From: Dysgonomonas sp. ZJ279
Lineage (GTDB): Bacteria; Bacteroidota; Bacteroidia; Bacteroidales; Dysgonomonadaceae
Assembly: GCF_011039205.1 (NCBI RefSeq)
Contig: NZ_JAAKEL010000008.1
Location: 51,062 to 115,061 of the forward strand
Length of the DNA stretch: 64,000 nucleotides
Direction: 5' to 3'
A program made the translations under genes and the position numbers. Positions 35,296 through 44,457 of the stretch are shown in pieces (position 1 is the first letter of the stretch; every line of letters starts with the position of its first letter). The notes beneath the pieces were generated by a model. It ran no database searches, was not told the origin of the DNA, and was given only the letters and a program-made list of their open reading frames with translations.

Positions 35296-36663
35296 ATGCT
35301 TAAGACCGCAAATATAGACGACTTAGAAAATAAAAAAATCAGCAAACTCCTCTGGCAATACGCAATTCCAGCTATCATAGGAACCACAGTAAATGCTTTA
35401 TACAATATCATCGACAGGTTCTTTCTCGGTAATGCTCCCGATTTGGGAGACGACGCAATAAGCGCTATTGGTATTGCTCTACCTTTAATGACAGTTATGA
35501 CGGCCGTTGGGATGCTTGTCGGGGCTGGTTCTGCCAGCCGTATATCCATCTACATGGGTATGGGAGATAAAGAGTCTGCCGAAAAAGTATTAGGGAATGC
35601 CTTGCTCCTATCCTTACTATTTACATTGCCCACAACCGTTATCCTGCTTGTTTTTACAAATTCAATTCTTACACTGTCAGGGGCGGATGGTAAGGTATTC
35701 GAATATGCACAAGAGTTTTTATACTATCTTCTGCCGGGTAGTATTTTTGCTACCATGTGTTTTGGATTCAACAATATGATGCGTGCATCGGGTTATCCTC
35801 AAAAAGCCATGTTCACAATGCTGATTAGCGTTGTGGCAAATATCATACTTGCTCCTCTTTTTATCTTTGTATTTAAATTGGGAATAAAAGGTGCTGCTAT
35901 CGCAACTGTTATATCAATGTTTATTGGTTTGTGCTTTGTGATGCATCACTTTATGAACAGGAATAGCATGTTGCGGCTTCGCTGGTCTTATGTGAGACTG
36001 GATGCCAAGATAGTTAAAGCAATCGTGAGCATCGGCTTATCGCCTTTTTTCATACAAATCTCTGCATCCACCGTTATATTCCTCATTATACATCAGTTGC
36101 AAATATATGGCGGAAAGGTTGCTGTAGGTGCTTATACTATCGCCAACACGTTAGTAATGCTTATCCTGATGACAATGATAGGACTGACGCAAGGCATGCA
36201 GCCAATAGTCGGCTACAACTACGGAGCAAAAAGATTTAACAGAGTAAAAGAGACTTTAAATTATACGATAAAAGTGGGTATCTGTATCGGAGCAATAGGA
36301 CTGATTATTGGTCTCTTGCTCCCGGATATAATCGTAAAGCCGTTCAATCCGAGCCCCCTACTGGCTACAGAGTCGGCAAGAGCGCTGAATATTGTAACAC
36401 TGATGCTACCTCTTGTCGGGTTTCAGATAGTAGTAACTAACTTTTTTCAAAGTATCGGGATGGCTAAGAAATCGATTTTTTTAAGCCTTTCCCGCCAATT
36501 TCTAGTGTTGGTGCCGGCATTATTCATCCTTCCTCATTTCTTTCATATAGACGGAGTATGGATGTCTCTACCCGTAGCCGACCTTTTATCAACTTTATTG
36601 ACTACTGCGTTGTTCTTATGGCAGCTTCGTCAATTCAAAATGATGAATATAGAACAAGCATAA
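35296..36663 (+). CDS. MATE family multidrug efflux transporter
   Basis: A 455-residue inner-membrane exporter with two six-helix bundles, about 12 hydrophobic helices. Start segment KISKLLWQYAIPAIIGTTVNALYNIIDRFFLG is characteristic, as are ALPLMTVMTAVGMLVGAGSASRISI and, in the second half, GLTQGMQPIVGYNYGAKRFNRVK. The last two phrases are marks of the NorM/DinF/MepA group. It probably exports cationic drugs or metabolites by Na+ or H+ antiport; the substrate is unknown. tldD begins 15 nt downstream. Confidence 0.92.
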   Translation: MLKTANIDDLENKKISKLLWQYAIPAIIGTTVNALYNIIDRFFLGNAPDLGDDAISAIGIALPLMTVMTAVGMLVGAGSASRISIYMGMGDKESAEKVLGNALLLSLLFTLPTTVILLVFTNSILTLSGADGKVFEYAQEFLYYLLPGSIFATMCFGFNNMMRASGYPQKAMFTMLISVVANIILAPLFIFVFKLGIKGAAIATVISMFIGLCFVMHHFMNRNSMLRLRWSYVRLDAKIVKAIVSIGLSPFFIQISASTVIFLIIHQLQIYGGKVAVGAYTIANTLVMLILMTMIGLTQGMQPIVGYNYGAKRFNRVKETLNYTIKVGICIGAIGLIIGLLLPDIIVKPFNPSPLLATESARALNIVTLMLPLVGFQIVVTNFFQSIGMAKKSIFLSLSRQFLVLVPALFILPHFFHIDGVWMSLPVADLLSTLLTTALFLWQLRQFKMMNIEQA

Positions 36664-36678
36664 ATTATCAGACAGATT

Positions 36679-38106
36679 ATGATAGATATAAAAAACATAC
36701 ACGATATACTTCAGCACTTTACCGTTAGCGAAAATGACCTGAAACAAGTAATAGCCGAAGCGTTGAGCAAAGGCGGAGATTATGCCGACATATTCTTCGA
36801 ACATACATTCAGCAACAACATTGCCTTACGCGACGGAGAAGTAAACAGAGCATCATCGAATATCGATTTCGGTGTAGGTGTTAGGGTCGTATCAGGTGAT
36901 CAGACAGGGTATGCCTACGTAGAGAATACGAACATTAAGGATCTGCTGAAAGCTGCGCAAACAGCAGCAAGCATAGCAAGTTCTTCTAAAACTGCGAATC
37001 CAGTTGAAATAAAGGATACGCATTTCAAGAATTATTACAAAATAGAAAAGCCTTGGCTAGGCGTATCGGTTGCTGACAAGAAATCGTTTGTTCAAAAACT
37101 GAATGATCGTATTTTTGAATTAGACAAACGAACTATTAAAGCTTCTGTAAGTTTAAGTGATTCTACTTCTTATATCTTGTTCTTCAATTCGGAAGGTACA
37201 TTATCATGGGATTATCGTCCGATGTGTGTTATGTACGGCTCGTGTACGATGGAAGAAAACAGTAAAATAGAAAACGGTTATGCTTCTCGCGCCTATCGTA
37301 AAGGTTTTGAGTTCTTATCGGAAGACTTAATCGAAACCCTTGCAAAGGAAGCTGTAAAGCAAACATCTCTTATGTTTGAAGCCGTAAAACCTAAGGGTGG
37401 AGAAATGCCCGTAGTTATGGGTGCCGGAAGCTCCGGCATTCTGCTGCATGAAGCAATCGGTCATTCGTTCGAAGCTGATTTCAACAGAAAGAATGTTTCT
37501 ATTTTTACAGACCAATTGGGTAAAACGATTTGCTCGCCACATATCAATGTAGTGGATGATGGGACAATGGACAATGCGCGTGGTTCTATTAATTTCGACG
37601 ATGAAGGTATTGAGAGCCAAAAGACATACATTGTGAAAGATGGTGTATTGGAAAGCTATCTTCACGACCGTATCAGTGCAAAACATTATGGTGTAAATCC
37701 AACTGGAAACGGTCGCCGTCAATCGTTTCGCTACGCTCCGCTACCTCGTATGCGTGTTACATATATGGAAAATGGCAATGAAGATGAAGCCAACATTATA
37801 GCATCTGTAAAGCAAGGTGTATATGTAGATAACTTCACGAATGGACAGGTACAAATAGGCGCAGGAGATTTTACTTTCTTCGTAAAAACAGGCTATCTGA
37901 TCGAGAATGGAAAGCTGACCCAACCTATAAAAGATATCAACATAATAGGGAATGGGCCGAAAGCACTTGCCGATATAACAATGGTAGGTAACAACCTCAA
38001 AATAGATGAGGGTTCATGGACTTGTGGCAAAGACGGACAGGGTGTTCCCGTAGGACAAGGCTTGCCATCGGTATTAGTTAGAAAATTAACCGTAGGCGGA
38101 GAATAA
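36679..38106 (+). CDS. tldD: Metalloprotease TldD
   Basis: A 475-residue TldD/PmbA family protein. The zinc motif HExxxH is HEAIGH (H257, E258, H262), followed by SFEADF. The N-terminal fold (ADIFFEHTFSNNIALRDGEVNRASSN) and the C-terminal GDFTFFVKTGYLIENGKLTQPIKD are standard. TldD works as a heterodimer with TldE; in Escherichia coli the pair processes microcin B17 and degrades unfolded peptides. Here the tldE gene is not next to it: a palindromic element and an oppositely oriented outer-membrane gene lie between. Confidence 0.94.
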   Translation: MIDIKNIHDILQHFTVSENDLKQVIAEALSKGGDYADIFFEHTFSNNIALRDGEVNRASSNIDFGVGVRVVSGDQTGYAYVENTNIKDLLKAAQTAASIASSSKTANPVEIKDTHFKNYYKIEKPWLGVSVADKKSFVQKLNDRIFELDKRTIKASVSLSDSTSYILFFNSEGTLSWDYRPMCVMYGSCTMEENSKIENGYASRAYRKGFEFLSEDLIETLAKEAVKQTSLMFEAVKPKGGEMPVVMGAGSSGILLHEAIGHSFEADFNRKNVSIFTDQLGKTICSPHINVVDDGTMDNARGSINFDDEGIESQKTYIVKDGVLESYLHDRISAKHYGVNPTGNGRRQSFRYAPLPRMRVTYMENGNEDEANIIASVKQGVYVDNFTNGQVQIGAGDFTFFVKTGYLIENGKLTQPIKDINIIGNGPKALADITMVGNNLKIDEGSWTCGKDGQGVPVGQGLPSVLVRKLTVGGE

Positions 38107-38117
38107 TAATAATACAA

Positions 38118-38277
38118 TAGAAGAGGGTATGTCATAAGTAAATTTTCGTACGATTCTGTCATCCTGAACGGAGAGAAGTATCTCTTATGGAAAGCTGGGA
38201 TTCTTCACTTCGTTCAGAATGACAAAAGAGTGTAACACTTTTACAATGTATTTTTACTTATGCTACACCCTCTTCTA
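38118..38277. repeat. Imperfect nested palindrome between tldD and the outer-membrane barrel gene
   Basis: Outer arms TAGAAGAGGGT (38118-38128) and its perfect complement (38267-38277) continue imperfectly inward (CATAAGTAAA on both sides). The inner arms at about 38153-38183 and 38198-38227 form an imperfect inverted repeat with TTCTGTCATCCTGAACG on one side and, read from the other strand, TTTTGTCATTCTGAACG. The inner core resembles that of the element at 7112-7200. It fills almost the whole 174-nt convergent gap, with no ORF. It may act as a bidirectional terminator. Confidence 0.8.
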
Positions 38278-38280
38278 TTT

Positions 38281-40596
38281 TCACAGTGTTCCTTTATCAG
38301 TATCTGCATTTTCCAGACTCTTTTCTGCCGCCTTATGCTTTCTTCCGAAAGACATATTCCATGCAAACCGCACGTAAAGCATACGACCATTCCCACCAAT
38401 ATACGACCACGATTCTGATGGCATAACAGCTGATATATTCCTGCTTCCCGAACTCCAATAATCTTTAAACGGATAGGACATCCCGAGCGATAGCTTCGCT
38501 TCTTTATGTTTGTACCCCGCTTCTACATAATTCCAGTCTTCACCATAATATATTGTTTGTCCCCAAAGTTCCTTGTAACGAGATTCCGCACCAACAACAA
38601 GACTGTAATTCTTGTATTGAAGATTGGAACGGAAGCCTCCAAAAATCATATCATAATTATTAGTACCGGTATTATTCTTAAAATTTTCTTTTACATATCT
38701 GAACCATGCATTTACACTCCAGATATCTTTTATGATTTTGAGTGTAAGATCAGAGTTTACGGCATAATAGTTGAGCGCTCTCTGATTCTCTCTCATAGTA
38801 ATCACCTTATCTCCTTCTATAAAATGCGAGTCGGCTAACGGACGGTGAAAATACCAATATTCCAAATCGGTATTTGCCGAAAATATACCCTTATTGTAAC
38901 TTATCGAAAAAGTGTTACGATATACATTGCCTGGCTCTAATGATGGATTACCTCTATTTATCTGATAGGTATCTATCTGTTGTTCCACATTGCTCAACTG
39001 CCCGAGTGAAGGTGTACGGGTAAAGGCTCTTAAATTATATTTCAAGTTCAGATTATCATTTACAGGATAATTGAACTGAAGCGAAGGGCGTACGGTATAA
39101 AAGGTAATATCATTAGTTCCTTCCTGAAACCACATGCGAGAACCGCCGACACCCAGAGTATAGCCTAGTTTGCCTGCGATCTTACCCTGCACTTGCGCAA
39201 AAACATACGATTCTGCATTTTTCATGTTTGTTTTGATCGTGTTATTGCCGCTATAACTGTTATCCGCATAACCTTGAGTATGCTTTGCACCACCGCTGAT
39301 AGACGTTTTGTCGAACTCCTTACTATATACAATCTCCGATATAAGGGAATACTTTCGACCATCTATTTCATTTAAAATATCGGATATGAGGACGTCGCCC
39401 TCTCTTTCTACAAATTTATTCTCACTACTCGAATTGATATATGTACCAACCACATTCAAGGCAATGGATTGCTTACTTTTCAGTTCCTGCTTGTAAAAAA
39501 CATCCAATACTGGCATATACTCATTAAATTTGGCATTCGATTGTGTATGTGTTTGCCTCAAGCTATTCGAGTAGAAGATATTGCTTGCCGCATCATTTTT
39601 TTTATCGAATATCTGATTCTTAAAGATAATATTAAAAACCCGCTTATCGGGAACTGTTAAATTATAGGACAGATTGAGCCTGTGATATTGATATTGGAAC
39701 GGCTGCTTTATTCCTTGTTCGTCACGAACTACAGGATTGTTAGGGAAATTGAATGTTTGAGTTTGATTAATCCACATATCATCATAAGAACGATAAGAAG
39801 CATTGTAATTCAACCCAAACTCAGACGCCTTATTATTTATTTTGAAGGTAAGATTATCGTCTCCAAAACCAACAAATGGAGCATTACGACCATCTACGGC
39901 CACATAACCACCTGTTTGCGCGCTACGGTCAACAATAATATCTACAACAGCACCAACATCCTCATCACCAAAACGAACACCGGGATCTTCAAAATATTCC
40001 ACACGAAGAATATCCTGCGGACGCAAAGCTATTACCTCTTCTATGGTTGCCCTGACACCGTTTATTCGCAACTGTACCTCTTCGTTCGCCACTTTTATAG
40101 TCCGGTTGACAGGATCGATATTTAGGCGGGCTAACGACATGTGCTCCAACAACTCGAATGCGTTGGTCGAACTTTTTATCTGCATCGAGTCAGGCATAAT
40201 TATCTGCCGGTCTACTTTATTTATTATTCTATTACCTGTAACGGTTACCTCTCCAAGCAGTTTAGAGTCTTCTGAAAGCTCTATATCTCCTAAATCTACA
40301 CTCGCTGCTAAATTTTTCAGTTGAACATAAGTGGTTTTATATCCCAAGAATGTAGCCTTAAGTAAATAATCCTGTTTTATAAACTGCCCACCAATATCAA
40401 ACAATCCCATAGAATCGGATTGTGCCCCTGCCACATAAGTCGAATCAGACTTTAGTAGTACAGTTGTTGCAAACTCAACAGGCTCTTTCGTTTTAGAATC
40501 TATCAAACGTCCTTTTATATCAACAGCACGGATCGAAACACAACAAAGAAGGAGGGTAAATAGGGTTATATATGTTTTCATTTTCTTTAAATTCAT
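38281..40596 (-). CDS. Outer-membrane beta-barrel protein with CarboxypepD_reg-like domain
   Basis: A 771-residue outer-membrane protein. It has a signal peptide (MKTYITLFTLLLCCVSIRA) and a CarboxypepD_reg-like beta-sandwich (about residues 26-105, VDIKGRLIDSKTKEPVEFATTVL). A plug-like region follows (LGEVTVTGNRI to GAVVDIIVDRS, about 115-225) and then a long beta-barrel. It belongs with the TonB-receptor-like outer-membrane barrel family 3 of Bacteroidetes and has no SusD partner, so the substrate is unknown. Start may be the ATG at 40596 or the ATG at 40581 that begins MKTYITLF. It is inserted, on the opposite strand, between tldD and tldE. Confidence 0.82.
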   Translation of the reverse strand: MNLKKMKTYITLFTLLLCCVSIRAVDIKGRLIDSKTKEPVEFATTVLLKSDSTYVAGAQSDSMGLFDIGGQFIKQDYLLKATFLGYKTTYVQLKNLAASVDLGDIELSEDSKLLGEVTVTGNRIINKVDRQIIMPDSMQIKSSTNAFELLEHMSLARLNIDPVNRTIKVANEEVQLRINGVRATIEEVIALRPQDILRVEYFEDPGVRFGDEDVGAVVDIIVDRSAQTGGYVAVDGRNAPFVGFGDDNLTFKINNKASEFGLNYNASYRSYDDMWINQTQTFNFPNNPVVRDEQGIKQPFQYQYHRLNLSYNLTVPDKRVFNIIFKNQIFDKKNDAASNIFYSNSLRQTHTQSNAKFNEYMPVLDVFYKQELKSKQSIALNVVGTYINSSSENKFVEREGDVLISDILNEIDGRKYSLISEIVYSKEFDKTSISGGAKHTQGYADNSYSGNNTIKTNMKNAESYVFAQVQGKIAGKLGYTLGVGGSRMWFQEGTNDITFYTVRPSLQFNYPVNDNLNLKYNLRAFTRTPSLGQLSNVEQQIDTYQINRGNPSLEPGNVYRNTFSISYNKGIFSANTDLEYWYFHRPLADSHFIEGDKVITMRENQRALNYYAVNSDLTLKIIKDIWSVNAWFRYVKENFKNNTGTNNYDMIFGGFRSNLQYKNYSLVVGAESRYKELWGQTIYYGEDWNYVEAGYKHKEAKLSLGMSYPFKDYWSSGSRNISAVMPSESWSYIGGNGRMLYVRFAWNMSFGRKHKAAEKSLENADTDKGTL

Positions 40597-40699
40597 AGAT
40601 TATTAGAATACACCTTAATCAGTATGACGTAAAGAAAACCGAGACGTTACAAAAATGAGTAATATTTTTCTTTTAAGACATTTTTAAACTAATTCTGCG

Positions 40700-40707
40700 T
40701 AATTTTG
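40700..40707 (+). promoter_or_regulatory. -7 box for tldE
   Basis: TAATTTTG matches TAnnTTTG, 27 nt before the ATG at 40735. This placement argues against the longer frame starting with the TTG at 40705. Confidence 0.5.
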
Positions 40708-40734
40708 TTTTTCTTAAATAGAAAGACTTATCAG

Positions 40735-42054
40735 ATGATTACAACCGATCAGAAAAATATAGCCCAATGGGCAATGGATTTTGCATTGAAAAATGGGTGT
40801 CAGGCTGCGCGGGTTTCGATTATTACAGCAAATAATAATTCGTTTGAATACAGAAATACCCAACTCGACAAATTACATCAAAGTTCAGAGAATAAATTAT
40901 ATATAGAGCTATTCACAGACGGGCGTTATGGTTCTTTCTCAACCAATCGTATTGAGAAAAATGAACTGGAAAGCTTTATTAAAGAAGGAATTACTTCTAC
41001 AAAATATTTAGCAGAAGACACTTTCCGCCGATTACCCGAGTCAAGCAGATATTACAAGCCCGATGGCAAAGATTTAGATCTTTATGACAGCTCATTCGAT
41101 ACAATAAATACAGATAAAAAGCTGGAGATAGCAAAACAGGCTGTAGAAGAAATTTATCAGTCCGACAATAGAATAATCTCTATATCATCTGCCTACGACG
41201 ATGGTGTAGGGGCTGAATATATGATTGCAAGCAATGGATTCGAGGCCGAAACAATCGATTCGGCATTCAATCTTACGGTAGAAGTTGCTCTAAAAACAGA
41301 TAGTGAGGCGCGTGCTGAATCCTATTGGTACGATAGTTCTATTTACTGGAACGATTTAATTAAAAAGGGTATCGGAGCAAAAGCGATGGAACGTGCGTTG
41401 CAAAAGATCGGACAACAGAAAATAAAATCGGGCAAGTATGCGATGTTACTCGACAACACAACATCATCACGACTGCTCTCCCCGATGATTAGTGCAATGT
41501 ATGGGTCAGCTTTGCAACAAAAGAATTCTTTTTTATTAGATAAACTAGGACAAAAAATAGCATCTGAAAAACTTACAATTACAGATACACCACATCTCCA
41601 AAAAGCCTTTGGTGCAAGGTGGTTCGATGGAGAGGGAGTTGCAACCAGCCAACGAACTATAATAGATAAAGGAGTACTTAATACATACTTTATTGATACA
41701 TACAATGGGTTAAAGATGGACGTAGAACCAACCATTGCTTCGCCGTCTATCATAAGTACTACACTCGGCGATAAGAACTTTGACTCTCTCTTACAATCAA
41801 TACAAAAAGGTATCTGGGTAACAGGTTTCAATGGTGGTAACAGCAATTCTACGACAGGCGATTTTTCGTTCGGAGTAGAAGGATTTCTTATAGAAAACGG
41901 TATTGCGACAACCCCAATCAGCGAAATGAATATTACAGGAAACTTATTAGACTTATGGTCTGATCTTATCGAAGTAGGTAATGACTCTCGTAATACTTCT
42001 TCACGACGACTTCCTTCTTTATTATTTAATGATGTTAATTTTAGTGGATTATAA
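40735..42054 (+). CDS. tldE: TldE/PmbA family protein
   Basis: A 439-residue partner of TldD. It has the family fold (ALKNGCQAARVSIITANNNSFEYRNTQLDKL at the N-terminus and TGDFSFGVEGFLIENGIATTPISEMNITGN at the C-terminus) but lacks the HExxxH zinc motif, as TldE proteins do. I start it at the ATG at 40735; the frame is open to a TTG at 40705, which falls in the -7 box. The GHL10 gene follows after 3 nt, so they are probably co-transcribed. Confidence 0.9.
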   Translation: MITTDQKNIAQWAMDFALKNGCQAARVSIITANNNSFEYRNTQLDKLHQSSENKLYIELFTDGRYGSFSTNRIEKNELESFIKEGITSTKYLAEDTFRRLPESSRYYKPDGKDLDLYDSSFDTINTDKKLEIAKQAVEEIYQSDNRIISISSAYDDGVGAEYMIASNGFEAETIDSAFNLTVEVALKTDSEARAESYWYDSSIYWNDLIKKGIGAKAMERALQKIGQQKIKSGKYAMLLDNTTSSRLLSPMISAMYGSALQQKNSFLLDKLGQKIASEKLTITDTPHLQKAFGARWFDGEGVATSQRTIIDKGVLNTYFIDTYNGLKMDVEPTIASPSIISTTLGDKNFDSLLQSIQKGIWVTGFNGGNSNSTTGDFSFGVEGFLIENGIATTPISEMNITGNLLDLWSDLIEVGNDSRNTSSRRLPSLLFNDVNFSGL

Positions 42055-42057
42055 TAT

Positions 42058-43506
42058 ATGAGACTTATATACAGCCTCCTTACATTTATATTTTTATCTG
42101 TCAGTTGTTTCTCCAAGATTCCGGCAACAGAAGTCAGAGCCGTATGGTTAACAACCAACTGGGGTTTAGACTGGCCCAAACAGGGAACCAGCACCGCCGC
42201 TCAGAAAGAACAGCTGCGAAAGATTCTCGACGAATTGCAAGCGGATAATATCAATACTGTATTATTTCAGGCACGGGCACAAGGTTCTGTTCTTTATAGA
42301 TCGTCAATTGAGCCTTTAAGCCCATACTTCAGTAAAACAGATGGTTTCGACCCACTGGCTTTTGCTATTGAAGAATGTCACAAAAGAGGAATGGAATGCC
42401 ATGCATGGCTTATTACCTTCCCTATGGGGCAAGCCCAGATGACAGGTACAAAAAAGAAAAGAACGGCTGTAAAAAACAAGCCGGACTACTACAAATTAAT
42501 TAATACTCAATGGTATCTCGATCCGGGCAGACCCGAAGCCAGAGCTTTAATAGTATCTATCGTAAAAGAGATTGTACAAAAATATGATGTAGACGGTGTT
42601 CATTTCGACTATATACGCTACCCTAGTAATACACGGAAATTTCCGGACGATGATACATACAAGAAATATGGCAATGGAAAAAGCCTTTATGACTGGCGAA
42701 GAGATAATATAAATAAATTAGTCACCGATATTTATGATACAACCAAAGCGATCAAAAACTGGGTACAAGTTAGCAGCTCGCCACTAGGTCGGTACAGAGT
42801 ATTGTCGGAAATTGCGCCAAACGATGGCTGGACAGGATATGAGACTGTATTTCAAGATGCCGGATATTGGATGAAGAGCGGAAAACACGATCTTGTTTTT
42901 CCTATGATGTATCATAAAGAACGCTACTTCTATCCGTTTCTCGATGATTGGGTGGCCAATAGCAATGGTCGTCTTGTAGTTCCGGGATTAGGAATATATC
43001 AGATGATGTCGAACGAGCAGAACTGGGAATTACAGAATATTACCGATCAGATGAATTATACCCGTATAACAAAAGTACCGGGGCAGGCATATTTCAGAAC
43101 AGGCAACATCTTAAATAACCTGAAAGGAGTCAGAGATTCTATACAAACATTCTATCCTTACCCTGCAAAGCTTCCAGCCCTGACATGGCTGGATAACGAA
43201 GCACCAAATGCACCGATCAACCTACAAGTTTACAAAGATAATAGCGGTTCTCTGAACATTAACTGGGAAGCACCTGATAATTCGGAAGACTTTACATATA
43301 CAGTATATGTATCGTACGAAGAAAATGTGAACAAAGACGATCCTCGAAACATTCTGGCAACAGGCATACGTGGAAACAATTTTTCCTTTCCTGTCAGTGA
43401 AGGCGACTTCGGTATTTATTACACTGTTTCGGTCTCAGATAGATATCATAACGAAAGTATTACTTGCTTCCCCGCATTCTTCTCGCATGCTGCAAATGAG
43501 CAGTAG
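42058..43506 (+). CDS. Glycosyl hydrolase-like family 10 (GHL10/DUF187) exported protein
   Basis: A 482-residue envelope protein: signal peptide (about residues 1-17, ending SVSC, possibly a lipoprotein with C17), a TIM-barrel GHL10 domain (about 25-340), and a C-terminal fibronectin-III-like domain (about 385-480, APINLQVYKDNSGSLNINWEAP). Family marks are VRAVWLTTNWGLDWP, NTVLFQARAQGSVLYRS, DGVHFDYIRYP (candidate catalytic Asp) and DLVFPMMYHKE. GHL10 proteins (for example YngK) are thought to act on cell-wall or exopolysaccharide sugars; activity is not proven for this one. The gene lies 3 nt after tldE. Confidence 0.85.
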   Translation: MRLIYSLLTFIFLSVSCFSKIPATEVRAVWLTTNWGLDWPKQGTSTAAQKEQLRKILDELQADNINTVLFQARAQGSVLYRSSIEPLSPYFSKTDGFDPLAFAIEECHKRGMECHAWLITFPMGQAQMTGTKKKRTAVKNKPDYYKLINTQWYLDPGRPEARALIVSIVKEIVQKYDVDGVHFDYIRYPSNTRKFPDDDTYKKYGNGKSLYDWRRDNINKLVTDIYDTTKAIKNWVQVSSSPLGRYRVLSEIAPNDGWTGYETVFQDAGYWMKSGKHDLVFPMMYHKERYFYPFLDDWVANSNGRLVVPGLGIYQMMSNEQNWELQNITDQMNYTRITKVPGQAYFRTGNILNNLKGVRDSIQTFYPYPAKLPALTWLDNEAPNAPINLQVYKDNSGSLNINWEAPDNSEDFTYTVYVSYEENVNKDDPRNILATGIRGNNFSFPVSEGDFGIYYTVSVSDRYHNESITCFPAFFSHAANEQ

Positions 43507-43584
43507 GCGACTGATATCAGGCAATAAACTCTGCATATCAGATTTCTTTGCTTATCTTGTTCACAATTTAAAGCACATTGCGTG

Positions 43585-43995
43585 ATGGAAGAAACAGGTA
43601 AAAAAGATATAGAAAACAGGGAGGATGTAATCCTCTTAGTCAACAAGTTCTATCAACGAGTAAGACAGGACGACTTGATTGGACCCATCTTCAATGAGAA
43701 AATTGGCAAACATTGGGCTGAACATTTACAAAAATTATATGATTTTTGGGAGTCTCGTCTGTTCGATAAAGATATATATAATGGTAGACCGCTTATGGTT
43801 CATAAATCACTCCCTATATATGCCGAACACTTCGACAGATGGCTCGGACTATGGTACAAAACTCTGGATGATCTCTTTATTGGTGCGAAAACCGAGGAAG
43901 CTAAAGTAAAGGCTACAAATATCGGTAGTTTCTTTCTCGAAAAAATAACAGAGATGAGAAAGGACAACTTACACCCCCCTTTTCATCTCGAGTAA
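43585..43995 (+). CDS. Group III truncated hemoglobin
   Basis: A 136-residue heme protein of the trHbP (group III) class. Marks: VILLVNKFYQRVRQDDLIGPIFNEKI at the N-terminus, HWAEHLQKLYDFWESRLF, and the proximal-histidine helix AEHFDRWLGLWYKTLDDLF. Group III globins are thought to handle oxygen, peroxide or nitric oxide. I start it at the ATG at 43585, since the GTG at 43582 would add only one residue. Its last 27 nt overlap the convergent folK. Confidence 0.9.
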   Translation: MEETGKKDIENREDVILLVNKFYQRVRQDDLIGPIFNEKIGKHWAEHLQKLYDFWESRLFDKDIYNGRPLMVHKSLPIYAEHFDRWLGLWYKTLDDLFIGAKTEEAKVKATNIGSFFLEKITEMRKDNLHPPFHLE

Positions 43996-44457
43996 GCGAT
44001 TTATTGTTTTATCGAATATAGGATGTACACATCCGCCTGCAATCTCAGCCAGTGGCTGAAGAACGAACATACGTTCGTGCAAGTGTGGGTGAGGTAGAAC
44101 AAAGTTAGGTTCCTCTATAATCACATCATCATAAAGGAGAATATCGATATCGATTAACCGATCCGAATAGATTTTATCTTTCGACTTGGAGTTCCGTCCT
44201 AAATCTTTTTCTATAGCCTGTGTTAATTGCAGTATTTCAAGTGGAGACAGCTTCGTTTGTACATGGCACGCTGCATTCAAAAATTCATTCTCCGAATCGA
44301 ATCCGACAGGTTTAGTAACATAAAAAGCGGAAGAGGCAATTATCTTGCCTATCCGCTCTTCTATATTTATCAATGCTTGATTAAGATTCTCAGTCTTGTT
44401 ACCTAGATTGGTACCCAGACCGAGATAAACATCATGCAAGGTTTCTTTTTCCAACAT
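43969..44457 (-). CDS. folK: 2-Amino-4-hydroxy-6-hydroxymethyldihydropteridine diphosphokinase
   Basis: Transfers pyrophosphate to 6-hydroxymethyl-dihydropterin in folate synthesis. The 162-residue protein has LGLGTNLGNKTENL at the N-terminus, FLNAACHVQT, the HPPK signature with the metal Asp pair (SDRLIDIDILLYDD), and LPHPHLHERMFVLQPL. It directly abuts queA (start codon next to the queA stop) and its 3' end overlaps the truncated hemoglobin gene by 27 nt. Confidence 0.94.
   Translation of the reverse strand: MLEKETLHDVYLGLGTNLGNKTENLNQALINIEERIGKIIASSAFYVTKPVGFDSENEFLNAACHVQTKLSPLEILQLTQAIEKDLGRNSKSKDKIYSDRLIDIDILLYDDVIIEEPNFVLPHPHLHERMFVLQPLAEIAGGCVHPIFDKTINRLLEMKRGV

Noticed and set aside
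39682..40125. 147-residue frame antisense to the outer-membrane barrel gene
   Set aside because: Antisense to the barrel's N-terminal region, with no family resemblance.
41343..42194. 283-residue open frame on the minus strand overlapping tldE and the GHL10 gene
   Set aside because: It lies antisense to two well-supported genes and its translation resembles no protein family; frame-shadow of biased codon use.
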